A DNA stretch of 41,093 nucleotides from Xinfangfangia pollutisoli. Lineage in GTDB: Bacteria; Pseudomonadota; Alphaproteobacteria; Rhodobacterales; Rhodobacteraceae. The stretch is from NCBI RefSeq assembly GCF_020179405.1, contig NZ_JAICBZ010000033.1, positions 1 through 41,093 of the forward strand. The letters run 5' to 3'. Under the pieces are notes generated by a model, which saw only the letters and a program-made list of their open reading frames with translations, did not search any database and was not told the origin of the DNA. Shown here piece by piece: positions 17,175-25,051 of the stretch (the first letter of the stretch is position 1; every line of letters begins with the position of its first letter). Both the position numbers and the translations under genes were made by a program.

Positions 17175-17188
17175 GCGTCATCTGACGC
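17175..17188. promoter_or_regulatory. GCGTCA-TC-TGACGC dyad in the trhA/cpdB divergent region
   Basis: Perfect 6+6 palindrome with a two-base centre, flanked by TTG and AA (TTGGCGTCATCTGACGCAA), in the 228-nt gap between trhA (minus) and the nucleotidase gene (plus). It looks like a regulator half-site pair; the binding protein is unknown. Confidence 0.35.
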
Positions 17189-17334
17189 AACGGCACAGCC
17201 GCTGTCACCGCAATGTCGCGCCCGCCCTTCGGCCAAGCCTGGCGCATCCGACAGCCCTGGGTGGAATTGGCGGTTGACCTTGCCCGTCCCAGCGTCAAGG
17301 CTTGGCCCGTTCCCTGCCAGATCCGAGGTCCGAG

Positions 17335-19299
17335 ATGACGATTTCCCGCCGCCTTTTCCTGACCGGCACCGCCGCAGGCACGGCCACGCTGCTGCATCCC
17401 TGGTCGGCGCGCGCCCAGGCCGGCCAGGCGCATCTGCGCATCCTGTCGACGACCGATGTGCATTGCCACATTTATCCTTACGACTATTACGCCGACAAAC
17501 CCAATGACACGCTGGGCCTGTCGCGCACCGCCGCCCTGATCGCCGCGATCCGGGCCGAGGCGACCAACTCGGTCCTGGTCGACAATGGCGATTACATCCA
17601 GGGCAATCCCTTGGGCGATTACATCGCCTATAAGAAGGGCATGGCCGAGGGCGACACCCATCCGGTCATCGCGGCGATGAACACGCTGGGCTATGATGCG
17701 GGCACCGTGGGCAATCACGAGTTCAACTACGGCATCGACTTTCTGGAACATGTGAACAAGACCACCACCCGCCCGGTGGTCTGCGCCAATTTCGCCACCG
17801 AACTGGGGGCGCGGCCCACCGAGGACAAGCTGTTCTTCGAACCCTTCACCGTGCTGGAACGCACCCTGACCGATGGGGCGGGGGTCGAGCGCCAGATCAA
17901 GATCGGGCTGATCGGCTTTGTCCCGCCGCAGATCCTGCAATGGGATGCGGGCCATCTGGCCGGCAAATACGCCACCCGCGACATTGTCGAGGCTGCGCAG
18001 GCCTGGGTGCCGAAGCTGCGCGAGGCGGGGGCCGAGATCGTGATCGCGCTCTCGCATTCCGGCGTCTCGACCGACGCCTATACGCCCGGAATGGAAAACG
18101 CCTCGTACCATCTGGCCGATGTGCCGGGGATCGACGCCATCGTCATGGGACACGCGCATCGGGTCTGGCCGGGCGAGGATTATGCCGGCGACGGGCTTGA
18201 TCCGGCCACCGGCAAGATCAAGGGCGTGCCTTCGGTGATGGCCGGCTTCTGGGGCTCTCACATGGGGTTGATCGAGCTGATGCTGGATCATGACGGCACG
18301 GCCTGGAAAGTGGCGGATGGAATGGCCGAGGCCCGCCCGATCTATCTGCGCGGCGAGGATCGGACCGTGACCCCCACGGTCGAGGATGTGCCCGAAGTGC
18401 TGGCCGCCGCCAAACAGGGCCATGAGGAGACGCTGGATTATGTCCGCGCCGAGGTCGGCCAGACCGATGCGCCGCTTTATTCCTATTTCGCGCAGGTGGC
18501 CGACGATCCTTCGGTGCAGATCGTCTCGCTGGCGCAAAGCTGGTATGTGGCGCAGCTGTTGAAGGGCACGGAACATGAAGGCCTGCCGCTTCTGTCGGCG
18601 GCCGCCCCCTTCAAGGCCGGCGGGCGGGGTGGGCCCGACTATTACACCGATGTGGCCAAGGGGCCGGTGGCGATCAAGAACGTGGCCGATCTGTATCTGT
18701 ACCCGAACACGGTGCAGGTGGTGCGGATCACCGGGGCGCAGGTCAAGGAATGGCTGGAACGCTCGGCCGGGATGTTCAACCAGATCGAGGCAGGGGCGCA
18801 GGATGCGCTGCTGCTGAACCCCGATTTCCCGGCCTATAATTTCGACACGATCGACGGGGTGACCTACAAGATCGACCTGTCGCAGCCGGCGAAATACGAC
18901 ACGGGCGAAGGCACGCTGGTGAACCCGGATGCGAACCGGATCAAGGATCTGATGTTCAACGGCGCGCCCATCGACCCGGCGCAAGAGTTCATCGTGGCCA
19001 CCAACAATTACCGCGCCTCGGGCGGCGGGCATTTCCCGGGCGCCGATGGCACGACCATCATCCTGGTCGCGCCCGACACCAACCGCGACGTGATCGTGCG
19101 CTATATCGTCGAACAGGGCACGATCTCGCCCTCGGCCGATGCGAATTGGAGCTTTGCGCCCGTCGAAGGCGCGACGGCGATCTTCGAGACCGGCCCGAAA
19201 GCGGCGGATTATCTGGCCGATGTGCAAGCGCGCGGGCTGAAAATCGAGCCGGCGGGAGAAGGCGAAGGCGGCTTCGCCCGGTTCCGGATCGCGCTGTAA
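17335..19299 (+). CDS. cpdB: 2',3'-cyclic-nucleotide 2'-phosphodiesterase / 3'-nucleotidase (CpdB-like), Tat-exported
   Basis: A periplasmic 5'-nucleotidase-family enzyme of 654 residues. It begins MTISRRLFLTGTAAGTATLL, a twin-arginine signal (SRRLFL) with cleavage likely after ARA. The metallophosphatase domain follows: STTDVHCHIYPYDYY, DNGDYIQGNPLGDY, VGNHEFNYGIDFLEH, IALSHSGVS and MGHAHRVWPG give the two-metal site. The C-terminal nucleotidase domain (about 380-600) has the substrate-binding aromatic region, including NVADLYLYPNTVQVVRITG and FNQIEAGAQDALLLNPDFP. It turns extracellular cyclic nucleotides and 3'-nucleotides into nucleosides, releasing phosphate. The start at 17335 has GAGG six bases upstream. 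Use of the Tat route, where E. coli CpdB uses Sec, is notable but common in this family. Confidence 0.94.
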   Translation: MTISRRLFLTGTAAGTATLLHPWSARAQAGQAHLRILSTTDVHCHIYPYDYYADKPNDTLGLSRTAALIAAIRAEATNSVLVDNGDYIQGNPLGDYIAYKKGMAEGDTHPVIAAMNTLGYDAGTVGNHEFNYGIDFLEHVNKTTTRPVVCANFATELGARPTEDKLFFEPFTVLERTLTDGAGVERQIKIGLIGFVPPQILQWDAGHLAGKYATRDIVEAAQAWVPKLREAGAEIVIALSHSGVSTDAYTPGMENASYHLADVPGIDAIVMGHAHRVWPGEDYAGDGLDPATGKIKGVPSVMAGFWGSHMGLIELMLDHDGTAWKVADGMAEARPIYLRGEDRTVTPTVEDVPEVLAAAKQGHEETLDYVRAEVGQTDAPLYSYFAQVADDPSVQIVSLAQSWYVAQLLKGTEHEGLPLLSAAAPFKAGGRGGPDYYTDVAKGPVAIKNVADLYLYPNTVQVVRITGAQVKEWLERSAGMFNQIEAGAQDALLLNPDFPAYNFDTIDGVTYKIDLSQPAKYDTGEGTLVNPDANRIKDLMFNGAPIDPAQEFIVATNNYRASGGGHFPGADGTTIILVAPDTNRDVIVRYIVEQGTISPSADANWSFAPVEGATAIFETGPKAADYLADVQARGLKIEPAGEGEGGFARFRIAL

Positions 19300-19347
19300 G
19301 GCAAGGCGGGGCAGCCCCGCCCCACTTGCCAGAGAAACGCAAAACCG

Positions 19348-19380
19348 CGACCCTGCCTTTGATCAAAAGAGGCAGGGTCG
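19348..19380 (+). promoter_or_regulatory. 11-bp hairpin covering the ribosome binding site
   Basis: CGACCCTGCCT (19348-19358) and AGGCAGGGTCG (19370-19380) are perfect complements around an 11-nt loop (TTGATCAAAAG). The right arm is the only ribosome-site candidate and abuts the ATG at 19381. In mRNA the site would be paired. There is no T-tract beyond it, so it is not a standard terminator for cpdB. Confidence 0.6.
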
Positions 19381-21306
19381 ATGTTCAAAACTGTTGCCGA
19401 GTTCCTTGACCCGAAAAACGGCTACGCGCCGAGCAGGGCTGAACGGCGGCTGATTGAGGCGGTGCAGGCGGGTAAGGCCTGTGTCCTTTGCGACCCAAAG
19501 AACCCCCAGCGCCCCGCCGCCGCCACCGACACCACCCGCATCCGCGCCTCGCTGCTGCGCCTGCTGATCATCGGCGGAACGCCGGACTGCGGCCTGCATG
19601 AATGGGGCGTGGCGCTCTATGGCGGCTGGATCGAGGGCCGCCTCGACATCGCCTATTGCGCCGCCCGCGGCCAGACCCTGCTTAACTTTTGCCACTTCGA
19701 CACGCGGCCGATCTTCTACAACACCCAGCTCCGCCAGCTGAGCCTGGCGGACAGCGTTTTTCCGGGCCTGCTGGCGCAGGGCGCCAAAATCGACGCCGGC
19801 TTGGTCCTAAGACGCAGCCGCTCCACCGGCACGGTTGATGTCAACTCCGCGATGATCGGCGGACAATTTTCCTGCATTGGCGGCAATTTCGACGGCGCGG
19901 GGGGCGAGGCGCTGAACGCGCAGGGGGTGGAAACAGGCGATAGCGTCTTTCTCAGCGAAATCACCGCCAAGGGGGCGGTTGACGTTAACGCCGCGAAGAT
20001 CGGCGGGCAGCTTGACTGCACCGGCGCCAATTTCGACGGCGCGGGGGGCAAGGCGCTGAACGCGCACGACTTGGAAACAGGCGATAGCGTCATCCTCCAT
20101 AAAATCACCGCCAAAGGCACTATCGATATCAACAGCGCGAAGATCGGTGGGCAGCTTTCCTGCACTGGCGCCAAACTCGACGGTGCGGCGGGCAATGCGC
20201 TGAACGCGCAGGGGGTGGAAACAGGAGACAGCGTCTTTCTCAGCGACCTGACTGCCAGGGGCACCGTCGACCTCAACGGCGCGAAAATCGGTGGGCAGCT
20301 TGCCTGCAGCGGCATCATTTTCGACGGCGCGGGCGGCGGAGCGCTGAACGCGCACCGGATGCGCGTGTCCGAGGGCCTGTATCTCCGGGGCCTGGCCAAG
20401 CCCCCACAGGGGCGGGTCGACCTGTCCGGGGCCCATGTCGCCGAACTGGTCGACGATCTGGCAAGCTGGCCAACCGGCCCTGATGCACTGATCCTGGACG
20501 GCTTCACCTATGACCGGATCGACGGCGGCAACAATACCAGCTTTGCCGCGCGGCGGCGCTGGCTGGAAGCGGGCTCTGTCTGGCAAGGCGAGTTTCGCCC
20601 CCAACCCTATACGCACTTGGCCCGGGTGTTGCGGCAGATGGGTCATTCGGTCGAAGCGCGCAAAGTTTTGTGCGAGCGAGAGCGACTGCTTGCACAACAC
20701 CGCCTGGCCGCCGACCGCGCCGCTTATAAGCGCGCCCTGAACGGCGATCCGACCGAAAAGGGCGATGCGGGATGGATCTGGCTCCGAATGACCCTCGCCC
20801 GCATATGGTCGGGCATGGCCCGCCGCCTGGCCGGCTATGGTTACGCTCCGCAATGGTCCTTCTACTGGGCCTTTGCCCTTTTCGTATTCGCCGCCCTCCT
20901 TGCCCAACTCGCCTGGTCGAGCGGCGGCTTCGCTCCGAATTCCGCTGTGATCCTCACCTCGCCCGGCTGGCAGGAGATCACAGCAACCGACTGCCTGCCC
21001 GAAGCCACGCCGGGCTGTATCGAGAACCCCGCCGCCGTATGGTCGGACAAGTCCACGCCCAGCCCCAGCGGCGCGGTGTTGGGGGTGGATTGGGACAGTT
21101 TCAACGCCTTCGCCTATGCCGCCGATCTGGTCGTGCCGATCCTCGATCTGGGCCAGACCGATGCCTGGGCGCCCTCGAAAGACCGGGGGTTTTGGGGCTG
21201 GCTGTTGTGGTGGGGCCGCTGGGCGCTGGGGATCGCGGGCTGGCTGGTCTCGGGCCTGGGCATTGCCGCGGTCACCGGCGTGATGCAGCGCAACCAGCCC
21301 GATTAA
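19381..21306 (+). CDS. unrecognised repeat protein with C-terminal membrane segments, 641 aa
   Basis: I cannot name this protein. Residues 1-125 are a predicted soluble N-terminal part (RLIEAVQAGKACVLC, GWIEGRLDIAYC). Residues about 150-350 contain four 48-residue repeats with GGQ at 160, 208, 256 and 304; the consensus is DxNxAKIGGQLxCTGxxFDGAGGxALNAxxxETGDSVFL. The short strand pattern suggests a right-handed beta-helix like pentapeptide-repeat or bactofilin-type folds. Residues 385-470 are Arg-rich and helical. Hydrophobic segments lie at about 494-513 and 606-635, enclosing a likely non-cytosolic loop with two Cys (C538, C546). The end, FNAFAYAADLVVPILDLGQT, resembles C-termini I have seen in large bacterial membrane proteins with similar repeats. 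It is probably accessory. The ATG at 19381 abuts a perfect hairpin. Confidence 0.82.
   Translation: MFKTVAEFLDPKNGYAPSRAERRLIEAVQAGKACVLCDPKNPQRPAAATDTTRIRASLLRLLIIGGTPDCGLHEWGVALYGGWIEGRLDIAYCAARGQTLLNFCHFDTRPIFYNTQLRQLSLADSVFPGLLAQGAKIDAGLVLRRSRSTGTVDVNSAMIGGQFSCIGGNFDGAGGEALNAQGVETGDSVFLSEITAKGAVDVNAAKIGGQLDCTGANFDGAGGKALNAHDLETGDSVILHKITAKGTIDINSAKIGGQLSCTGAKLDGAAGNALNAQGVETGDSVFLSDLTARGTVDLNGAKIGGQLACSGIIFDGAGGGALNAHRMRVSEGLYLRGLAKPPQGRVDLSGAHVAELVDDLASWPTGPDALILDGFTYDRIDGGNNTSFAARRRWLEAGSVWQGEFRPQPYTHLARVLRQMGHSVEARKVLCERERLLAQHRLAADRAAYKRALNGDPTEKGDAGWIWLRMTLARIWSGMARRLAGYGYAPQWSFYWAFALFVFAALLAQLAWSSGGFAPNSAVILTSPGWQEITATDCLPEATPGCIENPAAVWSDKSTPSPSGAVLGVDWDSFNAFAYAADLVVPILDLGQTDAWAPSKDRGFWGWLLWWGRWALGIAGWLVSGLGIAAVTGVMQRNQPD
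19858..20433 (+). repeat. four 144-bp in-frame repeat units
   Basis: Units begin at the GGQ codons at 19858, 20002, 20146 and 20290, a period of exactly 144 bp (48 codons); the last is divergent at its end. Units 1 and 3 share a 29-nt identical stretch (within about 19911-19945 and 20199-20233), closer to each other than to unit 2, which suggests a 288-bp duplication step. Confidence 0.85.
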
Positions 21307-21309
21307 CGC

Positions 21310-21375
21310 GCTTTGGCAGGCCCGCTAAAGCGTTAAAGGGCCCGGCTGCCAAAGCTGCACCCGGGCCTTTTCTTT
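21310..21375. terminator. compound terminator between the repeat-protein gene and proS
   Basis: AAAGGGCCCGG (21335-21345) pairs with CCGGGCCTTTT (21361-21371; one G-U) and continues CTTT, a good plus-strand terminator. On the minus strand the same stem precedes TTTAAC, so it may serve proS too. A second perfect pair, GCTTTGGCAG (21310-21319) with CTGCCAAAGC (21346-21355), uses the loop of the first stem. Confidence 0.7.
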
Positions 21376-21379
21376 GCCC

Positions 21380-22720
21380 TTACCGATGGGCCGCGTAGAT
21401 TTCGGCCACGCGGGCCACCGCCGCCTCGGGCGACATCTCTTCGCTTTCGCCGCTGCGGCGGCTGGTCAGTTCCACCACGCCATTGGCCAGACCGCGCGGG
21501 CCGACGGTGATCCGCCAGGGCAGGCCGATCAGGTCCATCGTCGCGAACTTGGCCCCGGCGCGTTCATCGCGGTCATCGTACAGGGGCTCCAGCCCGCGGG
21601 CCAGCAGCGCCTTTTCCAGGGCGTCGCAGGCCGCATCCGCCGCGCCGTCACCCTGTTTCAGGTTCACGATGCCGACCGGGAAGGGCGTGACGCCCTCGGG
21701 CCAGATGATGCCCTTCTCGTCATGGCTGGCCTCGATGATCGCGCCCAGCAGACGCGAGACGCCGATCCCGTGCGAGCCCATCTCGACCGGCACCTTGGAC
21801 CCGTCGGGCGTGGTCACCGTGGCGCCCATCGCGGCCGAGTATTTGGTGCCGAAATAGAAGATCTGCCCCACTTCGATGCCACGGCCCACCTTGCGATGCG
21901 CCTCGGGAACCTGCTCGAACAGCGCCGCGTCATGGGTTTCATCCGTGCGGGCGTAAAGCGTGGTGAATTCGTCGCAAATGCCCAGCACTTCGGCGCGGTT
22001 GTCGAAATCAACCTCGCGGTCGCCCAGTTTCAGCTGGGTCACGCGGTCATCATAGAAGACTTCGCTTTCGCCGGTCGAGGCCAGGACCAGGAATTCATGG
22101 GTATTGTCGCCGCCGATCGGGCCCGAGGCCGCCCGCATCGGAATGGCGGTCAGGCCCATGCGTTCATAGGTGCGCAGGTAGCTGACCATATGGCGGTTGT
22201 AGGCATGCAGCGCGGCATCGCGGTCAAGGTCGAAATTGTAGCCGTCCTTCATCAGGAACTCGCGCCCGCGCATCACGCCGAAGCGGGGCCGCATCTCGTC
22301 GCGGAACTTCCACTGGATGTGGTACAGCGTCAGCGGCAGGTCCTTGTACGAGGACACGTTCGACCGGAAGATGTCGGTGATCATCTCTTCATTGGTGGGG
22401 CCGTACAGCATGTCACGCTCGTGCCGGTCCTTGATGCGCAGCATTTCCTGGCCGTAATCGTCGTAACGGCCCGACTCGCGCCACAGATCGGCGGGTTGCA
22501 GCGTGGGCATCAGCAGCGGGATATGCCCGGCGCGCTGCTGTTCCTCATGCACGATCTGCTCGATCCGGCGCAGCACGCGGTAGCCCAGCGGCAGCCAGGA
22601 ATAGATCCCCGCCGCCTGCTGCTTGATCATCCCCGCGCGCAGCATGAAACGGTGCGAGACGATCTGCGCCTCGGCGGGGTTTTCCTTGAGAACGGGCAGG
22701 AAGTAGCGGGTCAGACGCAT
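21380..22720 (-). CDS. proS: prolyl-tRNA synthetase
   Basis: Class II synthetase that charges tRNA-Pro in the cytosol. At 446 residues it is the short alphaproteobacterial form without the large insertion (editing) domain of E. coli ProS. Motif 1 is in [20 protein letters not shown], motif 2 in [23 protein letters not shown], and motif 3 in [20 protein letters not shown]. The C-terminal anticodon-binding domain includes [21 protein letters not shown] and ends [12 protein letters not shown] use the ATG at 22720 ([19 protein letters not shown]), which matches family N-termini; longer frames upstream overlap the exporter gene antisense-style. It lies 38 nt after the MFS gene on the same strand. 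Confidence 0.97.
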   Translation of the reverse strand: MRLTRYFLPVLKENPAEAQIVSHRFMLRAGMIKQQAAGIYSWLPLGYRVLRRIEQIVHEEQQRAGHIPLLMPTLQPADLWRESGRYDDYGQEMLRIKDRHERDMLYGPTNEEMITDIFRSNVSSYKDLPLTLYHIQWKFRDEMRPRFGVMRGREFLMKDGYNFDLDRDAALHAYNRHMVSYLRTYERMGLTAIPMRAASGPIGGDNTHEFLVLASTGESEVFYDDRVTQLKLGDREVDFDNRAEVLGICDEFTTLYARTDETHDAALFEQVPEAHRKVGRGIEVGQIFYFGTKYSAAMGATVTTPDGSKVPVEMGSHGIGVSRLLGAIIEASHDEKGIIWPEGVTPFPVGIVNLKQGDGAADAACDALEKALLARGLEPLYDDRDERAGAKFATMDLIGLPWRITVGPRGLANGVVELTSRRSGESEEMSPEAAVARVAEIYAAHR

Positions 22721-22758
22721 GAGGCGCGGCCTTTGTGGCAAGGGGGTCGGATGCGTTC

Positions 22759-24042
22759 CTAGCGGGAAGCGCGGGTCCGGGCAAGAAGGGGTGGCGCATC
22801 GGGCCCGGGCCGGCGGCGGGCGCGGGTCAGGACCAACGCGATCAGGGCAAGGCCTGCGCCGGTCAGGAAGGTCAGGCGCAGGCCGCGGGTCAGCGCCTCG
22901 GCCGCGGCTTGGGCGGGGTCGCCGGCGGCAAACGCGAAGACCGCGCCAAGCCCCGCGGCCCCGGCGATCAGGCCCAGGTTGCGCGCCAGCGCCAACAGGC
23001 CCGACACGGTGCCGCGCCGCCCCTCGGGCAGGTCGGCCAGGGCGCTGGTGGTGTTCGCGGCCTGACACAGCTGATAGCCCGGCGTCAGCAGCATCAGGGC
23101 CAGCACATAGCCGGCAACGCCGGCCAGACCGGGCAGCAGCGCCAGCGCCGTGGCCCCAAGAACCAGAAGCACCAGCCCCAGGGTCAGAACCGGCGCCGGA
23201 CCAAGACGGTCAACCAGCCGGCCCGCGGGGATGCCGGACAGGATCGACCCGACCGGCCCGACCGCCATCACCAGCCCGGCCTGCGGCGCCGACAGATGCA
23301 GCGCTCCGGTCAGGTAGAACGGCCCGACGGTCAGCGTCGCCATCATCACCGCCGCGACCAGAAGGGGGACCGCCAGATTGGGCAGAACCGCGCGGTCAAG
23401 CGCCGCGAAGAGGCCAGAGGACTGCCGAGCGGGGGCCTGCCCCACGGGGGCCGGCCGGTCCGGGGGCAGCAGGACCAGCGCCATCCCCAGCGCCACCAGC
23501 GCCAGCGGCAGTTGCAGCCAGAACAGCCCGCGCCAGCCCGCGACCGGCAGAAGCGCCCCGCCCAGCACCGGGCCAAGCGCGGTGCCCAGCGCCGAGACCG
23601 TCCCCAGAAGCCCCATGGCGCGGCCCACCGCCCCGGGCCGCGCCGTCTGCCGCATCAGCGCCAGGCCCAGCACCATCATTGCCGCAGCCCCCAGGCCCTG
23701 CACGGCCCGGGCCGCGATCAGGGCCGCAAGACCGGGCGCCAGGGCCGCGCCCAAGGCCCCCAGCGCGAAAAGCGACAGCCCCGCCGCCAGCACCCGCTTC
23801 ATCCCCAGCCGGTCGCCCAGCCGACCCGCCAGAACCACCGCCAGGGTCAGCGTCGCCAGATAGGCCGTGACCACGCCCTGCACCTGCGCAAAGGGGGCTG
23901 CAAGATCCTGCACCAAGGCCGGCAGGGCCACATTGGCAATGCTGGTCCCCAGCGCCGCAAGCAAGGTCGCCAAGGCCAGCGCGGCCCCCGGCCCCGCGCC
24001 GCGCCCGCCCCCCGTCTGCCCCTGTGTCGTGACCTGATCCAT
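22759..24042 (-). CDS. MFS exporter, drug-efflux type
   Basis: A 427-residue major facilitator protein, about 12 helices. The motif A-like loop is [16 protein letters not shown] after helix 2 ([19 protein letters not shown]). The helix 5 motif C-like stretch, [20 protein letters not shown], is typical of drug/H+ antiporters. Substrate unknown. I start at the ATG at 24042 ([10 protein letters not shown]), preceded by GGGAGAAGG; a start at 24093 would extend into the operator region. A MerR-type regulator is divergently encoded, and a SoxR-box-like dyad with a 19-nt promoter spacer faces this gene, so induction by the regulator's ligand is likely. Confidence 0.9.
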   Translation of the reverse strand: MDQVTTQGQTGGGRGAGPGAALALATLLAALGTSIANVALPALVQDLAAPFAQVQGVVTAYLATLTLAVVLAGRLGDRLGMKRVLAAGLSLFALGALGAALAPGLAALIAARAVQGLGAAAMMVLGLALMRQTARPGAVGRAMGLLGTVSALGTALGPVLGGALLPVAGWRGLFWLQLPLALVALGMALVLLPPDRPAPVGQAPARQSSGLFAALDRAVLPNLAVPLLVAAVMMATLTVGPFYLTGALHLSAPQAGLVMAVGPVGSILSGIPAGRLVDRLGPAPVLTLGLVLLVLGATALALLPGLAGVAGYVLALMLLTPGYQLCQAANTTSALADLPEGRRGTVSGLLALARNLGLIAGAAGLGAVFAFAAGDPAQAAAEALTRGLRLTFLTGAGLALIALVLTRARRRPGPDAPPLLARTRASR

Positions 24043-24078
24043 CTGCCTTCTCCCTTGCCAGCGCTTCGATTCGGCGGC

Positions 24079-24109
24079 ATCGTGCCACTTCAAGCCGACT
24101 TGAGGTCAA
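24079..24109 (-). promoter_or_regulatory. MerR-type promoter/operator of the MFS exporter
   Basis: On the minus strand TTGACC (24109-24104), a 19-nt spacer and CACGAT (24084-24079) enclose the dyad CTTCAAGCCGACTTGAGG (24088-24105 on the plus strand). The long spacer and dyad placement match MerR/SoxR-activated promoters. The same dyad overlaps the regulator's own GAGG ribosome site (24102-24105), implying autoregulation. Confidence 0.65.
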
Positions 24110-24110
24110 C

Positions 24111-24527
24111 ATGCAGTTTCTCGACATTGGCGAGGTCGCCCAGAAGGCGGGCGTCGCCGCCTCGGCCCTGCGGCATTACGAGGCGGCGGGGCTGATCGCC
24201 TCGGTCGGCCGCAAGGGGCTGCGGCGGCAGTTTCCGCCCGAAGTGCTGATGCAGCTGAAGGTGATCGCGCTGTGCAAGACCGCCGGCTTCACCCTGGAAG
24301 AGATTGCCGGGATGTTCGGCCGCAACGGCATGCCCGACCTGCCCCGGGCGCGGCTGCGCGGCAAGGCGGACGAGATCGGCGCGAAGATCGCCGAATTGAC
24401 GGCGCTGCGCGAGACGCTGGAGCATATGGCCGCCTGCAAGGCGCCCTCGCATCTGGAATGCCCGTCGTTCCGGCGCCTGATCGAGACGGTGGGAAAGCCC
24501 GGCGGCAGCGCCGGCCCGGCGCCCTGA
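24111..24527 (+). CDS. MerR family transcriptional regulator
   Basis: A 138-residue MerR protein. The winged-helix start FLDIGEVAQKAGVAASALRHYEAAGLIASVGRKGLRRQF is typical, followed by the dimerisation helix around ALRETLEHMAACKAP. SoxR-style residues in ALRHYEAAGLI fit a SoxR-like box upstream. The C-terminal part is ACKAPSHLECPSFRRL with two Cys nine residues apart. SoxR's Cys-x2-Cys-x-Cys-x5-Cys iron-sulfur motif is absent, so redox sensing by a 2Fe-2S centre is not supported; the two Cys could bind a metal or react with a thiol-active compound. It is divergent from the MFS exporter (68-nt gap) and probably its activator. Confidence 0.9.
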   Translation: MQFLDIGEVAQKAGVAASALRHYEAAGLIASVGRKGLRRQFPPEVLMQLKVIALCKTAGFTLEEIAGMFGRNGMPDLPRARLRGKADEIGAKIAELTALRETLEHMAACKAPSHLECPSFRRLIETVGKPGGSAGPAP

Positions 24528-24535
24528 CCCCCGCC

Positions 24536-25051
24536 CTAGCCGGCTTTCGCCTTCGGCAGGCCCTCGCCCAGCAGGTCTTCCACGAAAAACGCCGCGAACT
24601 GGGCGCGGCCTGAAACGCCCGCCTTGGAATAGATCCGCGTCAGCTGGGCGCGCACCGTGCCTTGCGCGGCGCCCCGCAGCTCGGCGATCTCGGCCACATC
24701 CAGGCCCTTCAGCGCCAGAAGGCCCACGTCGCGCTCGGCCGGCGTCAGGCCCCAGGCCTGGAACTGCGCCTCGATCACCGCGCCCAGCGCGCCGCGCGCC
24801 ACCTCAAGCGCGGCCTCCTGTTCGCGCAGGGTTTCCAGCGTGCGCCGCAGCGCGAAGGCGCCGAAGATCACCCCCAGGATCAGCGTGGCGGTCACCAGCG
24901 CCTCGAAGAGGAAATGAACCGAATCGGGATCCGAGCGCAGATCGGCAATCACATCGCCCAGGAAGAACACCGAGGCCAGCGACTGCACCACAAGGAAGAT
25001 GGTCAGCGCCAGGCTTTGCCGCCGGGCCGCCGCCGAAAGGTCCGAACTCAT
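24536..25051 (-). CDS. membrane-anchored LuxR-type HTH regulator
   Basis: A 171-residue protein with two helices near the N-terminus (about 14-34 and 46-68), a short coiled linker (TLETLREQEAALEVARGALG), and a C-terminal LuxR/GerE-type HTH at about 101-161 (GLTPAERDVGLLALKGLDVA, then RAQLTRIYSKAGVSGRAQF). There is no receiver or ligand domain, so any signal must come through the membrane part or a partner. Its start overlaps the cytochrome b stop by four bases (ATGA), making it the last gene of a pepSY-cytochrome b561-regulator operon. It probably reports the redox or envelope state sensed with its neighbours; this is inference. Confidence 0.85.
   Translation of the reverse strand: MSSDLSAAARRQSLALTIFLVVQSLASVFFLGDVIADLRSDPDSVHFLFEALVTATLILGVIFGAFALRRTLETLREQEAALEVARGALGAVIEAQFQAWGLTPAERDVGLLALKGLDVAEIAELRGAAQGTVRAQLTRIYSKAGVSGRAQFAAFFVEDLLGEGLPKAKAG

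Noticed and set aside
17107-19227. Minus-strand extension of the TrhA frame to 927 codons
   Set aside because: The extra part is antisense to the CpdB-like gene; family N-termini start at the ATG at 17106.
19348-19380. Hairpin as intrinsic terminator of cpdB
   Set aside because: No T-tract follows on the plus strand and the next gene starts on the adjacent base, so a regulatory role is a better reading.
24111-24527. Calling the MerR regulator SoxR
   Set aside because: The operator is SoxR-like but the protein lacks the four-Cys iron-sulfur motif at its C-terminus.
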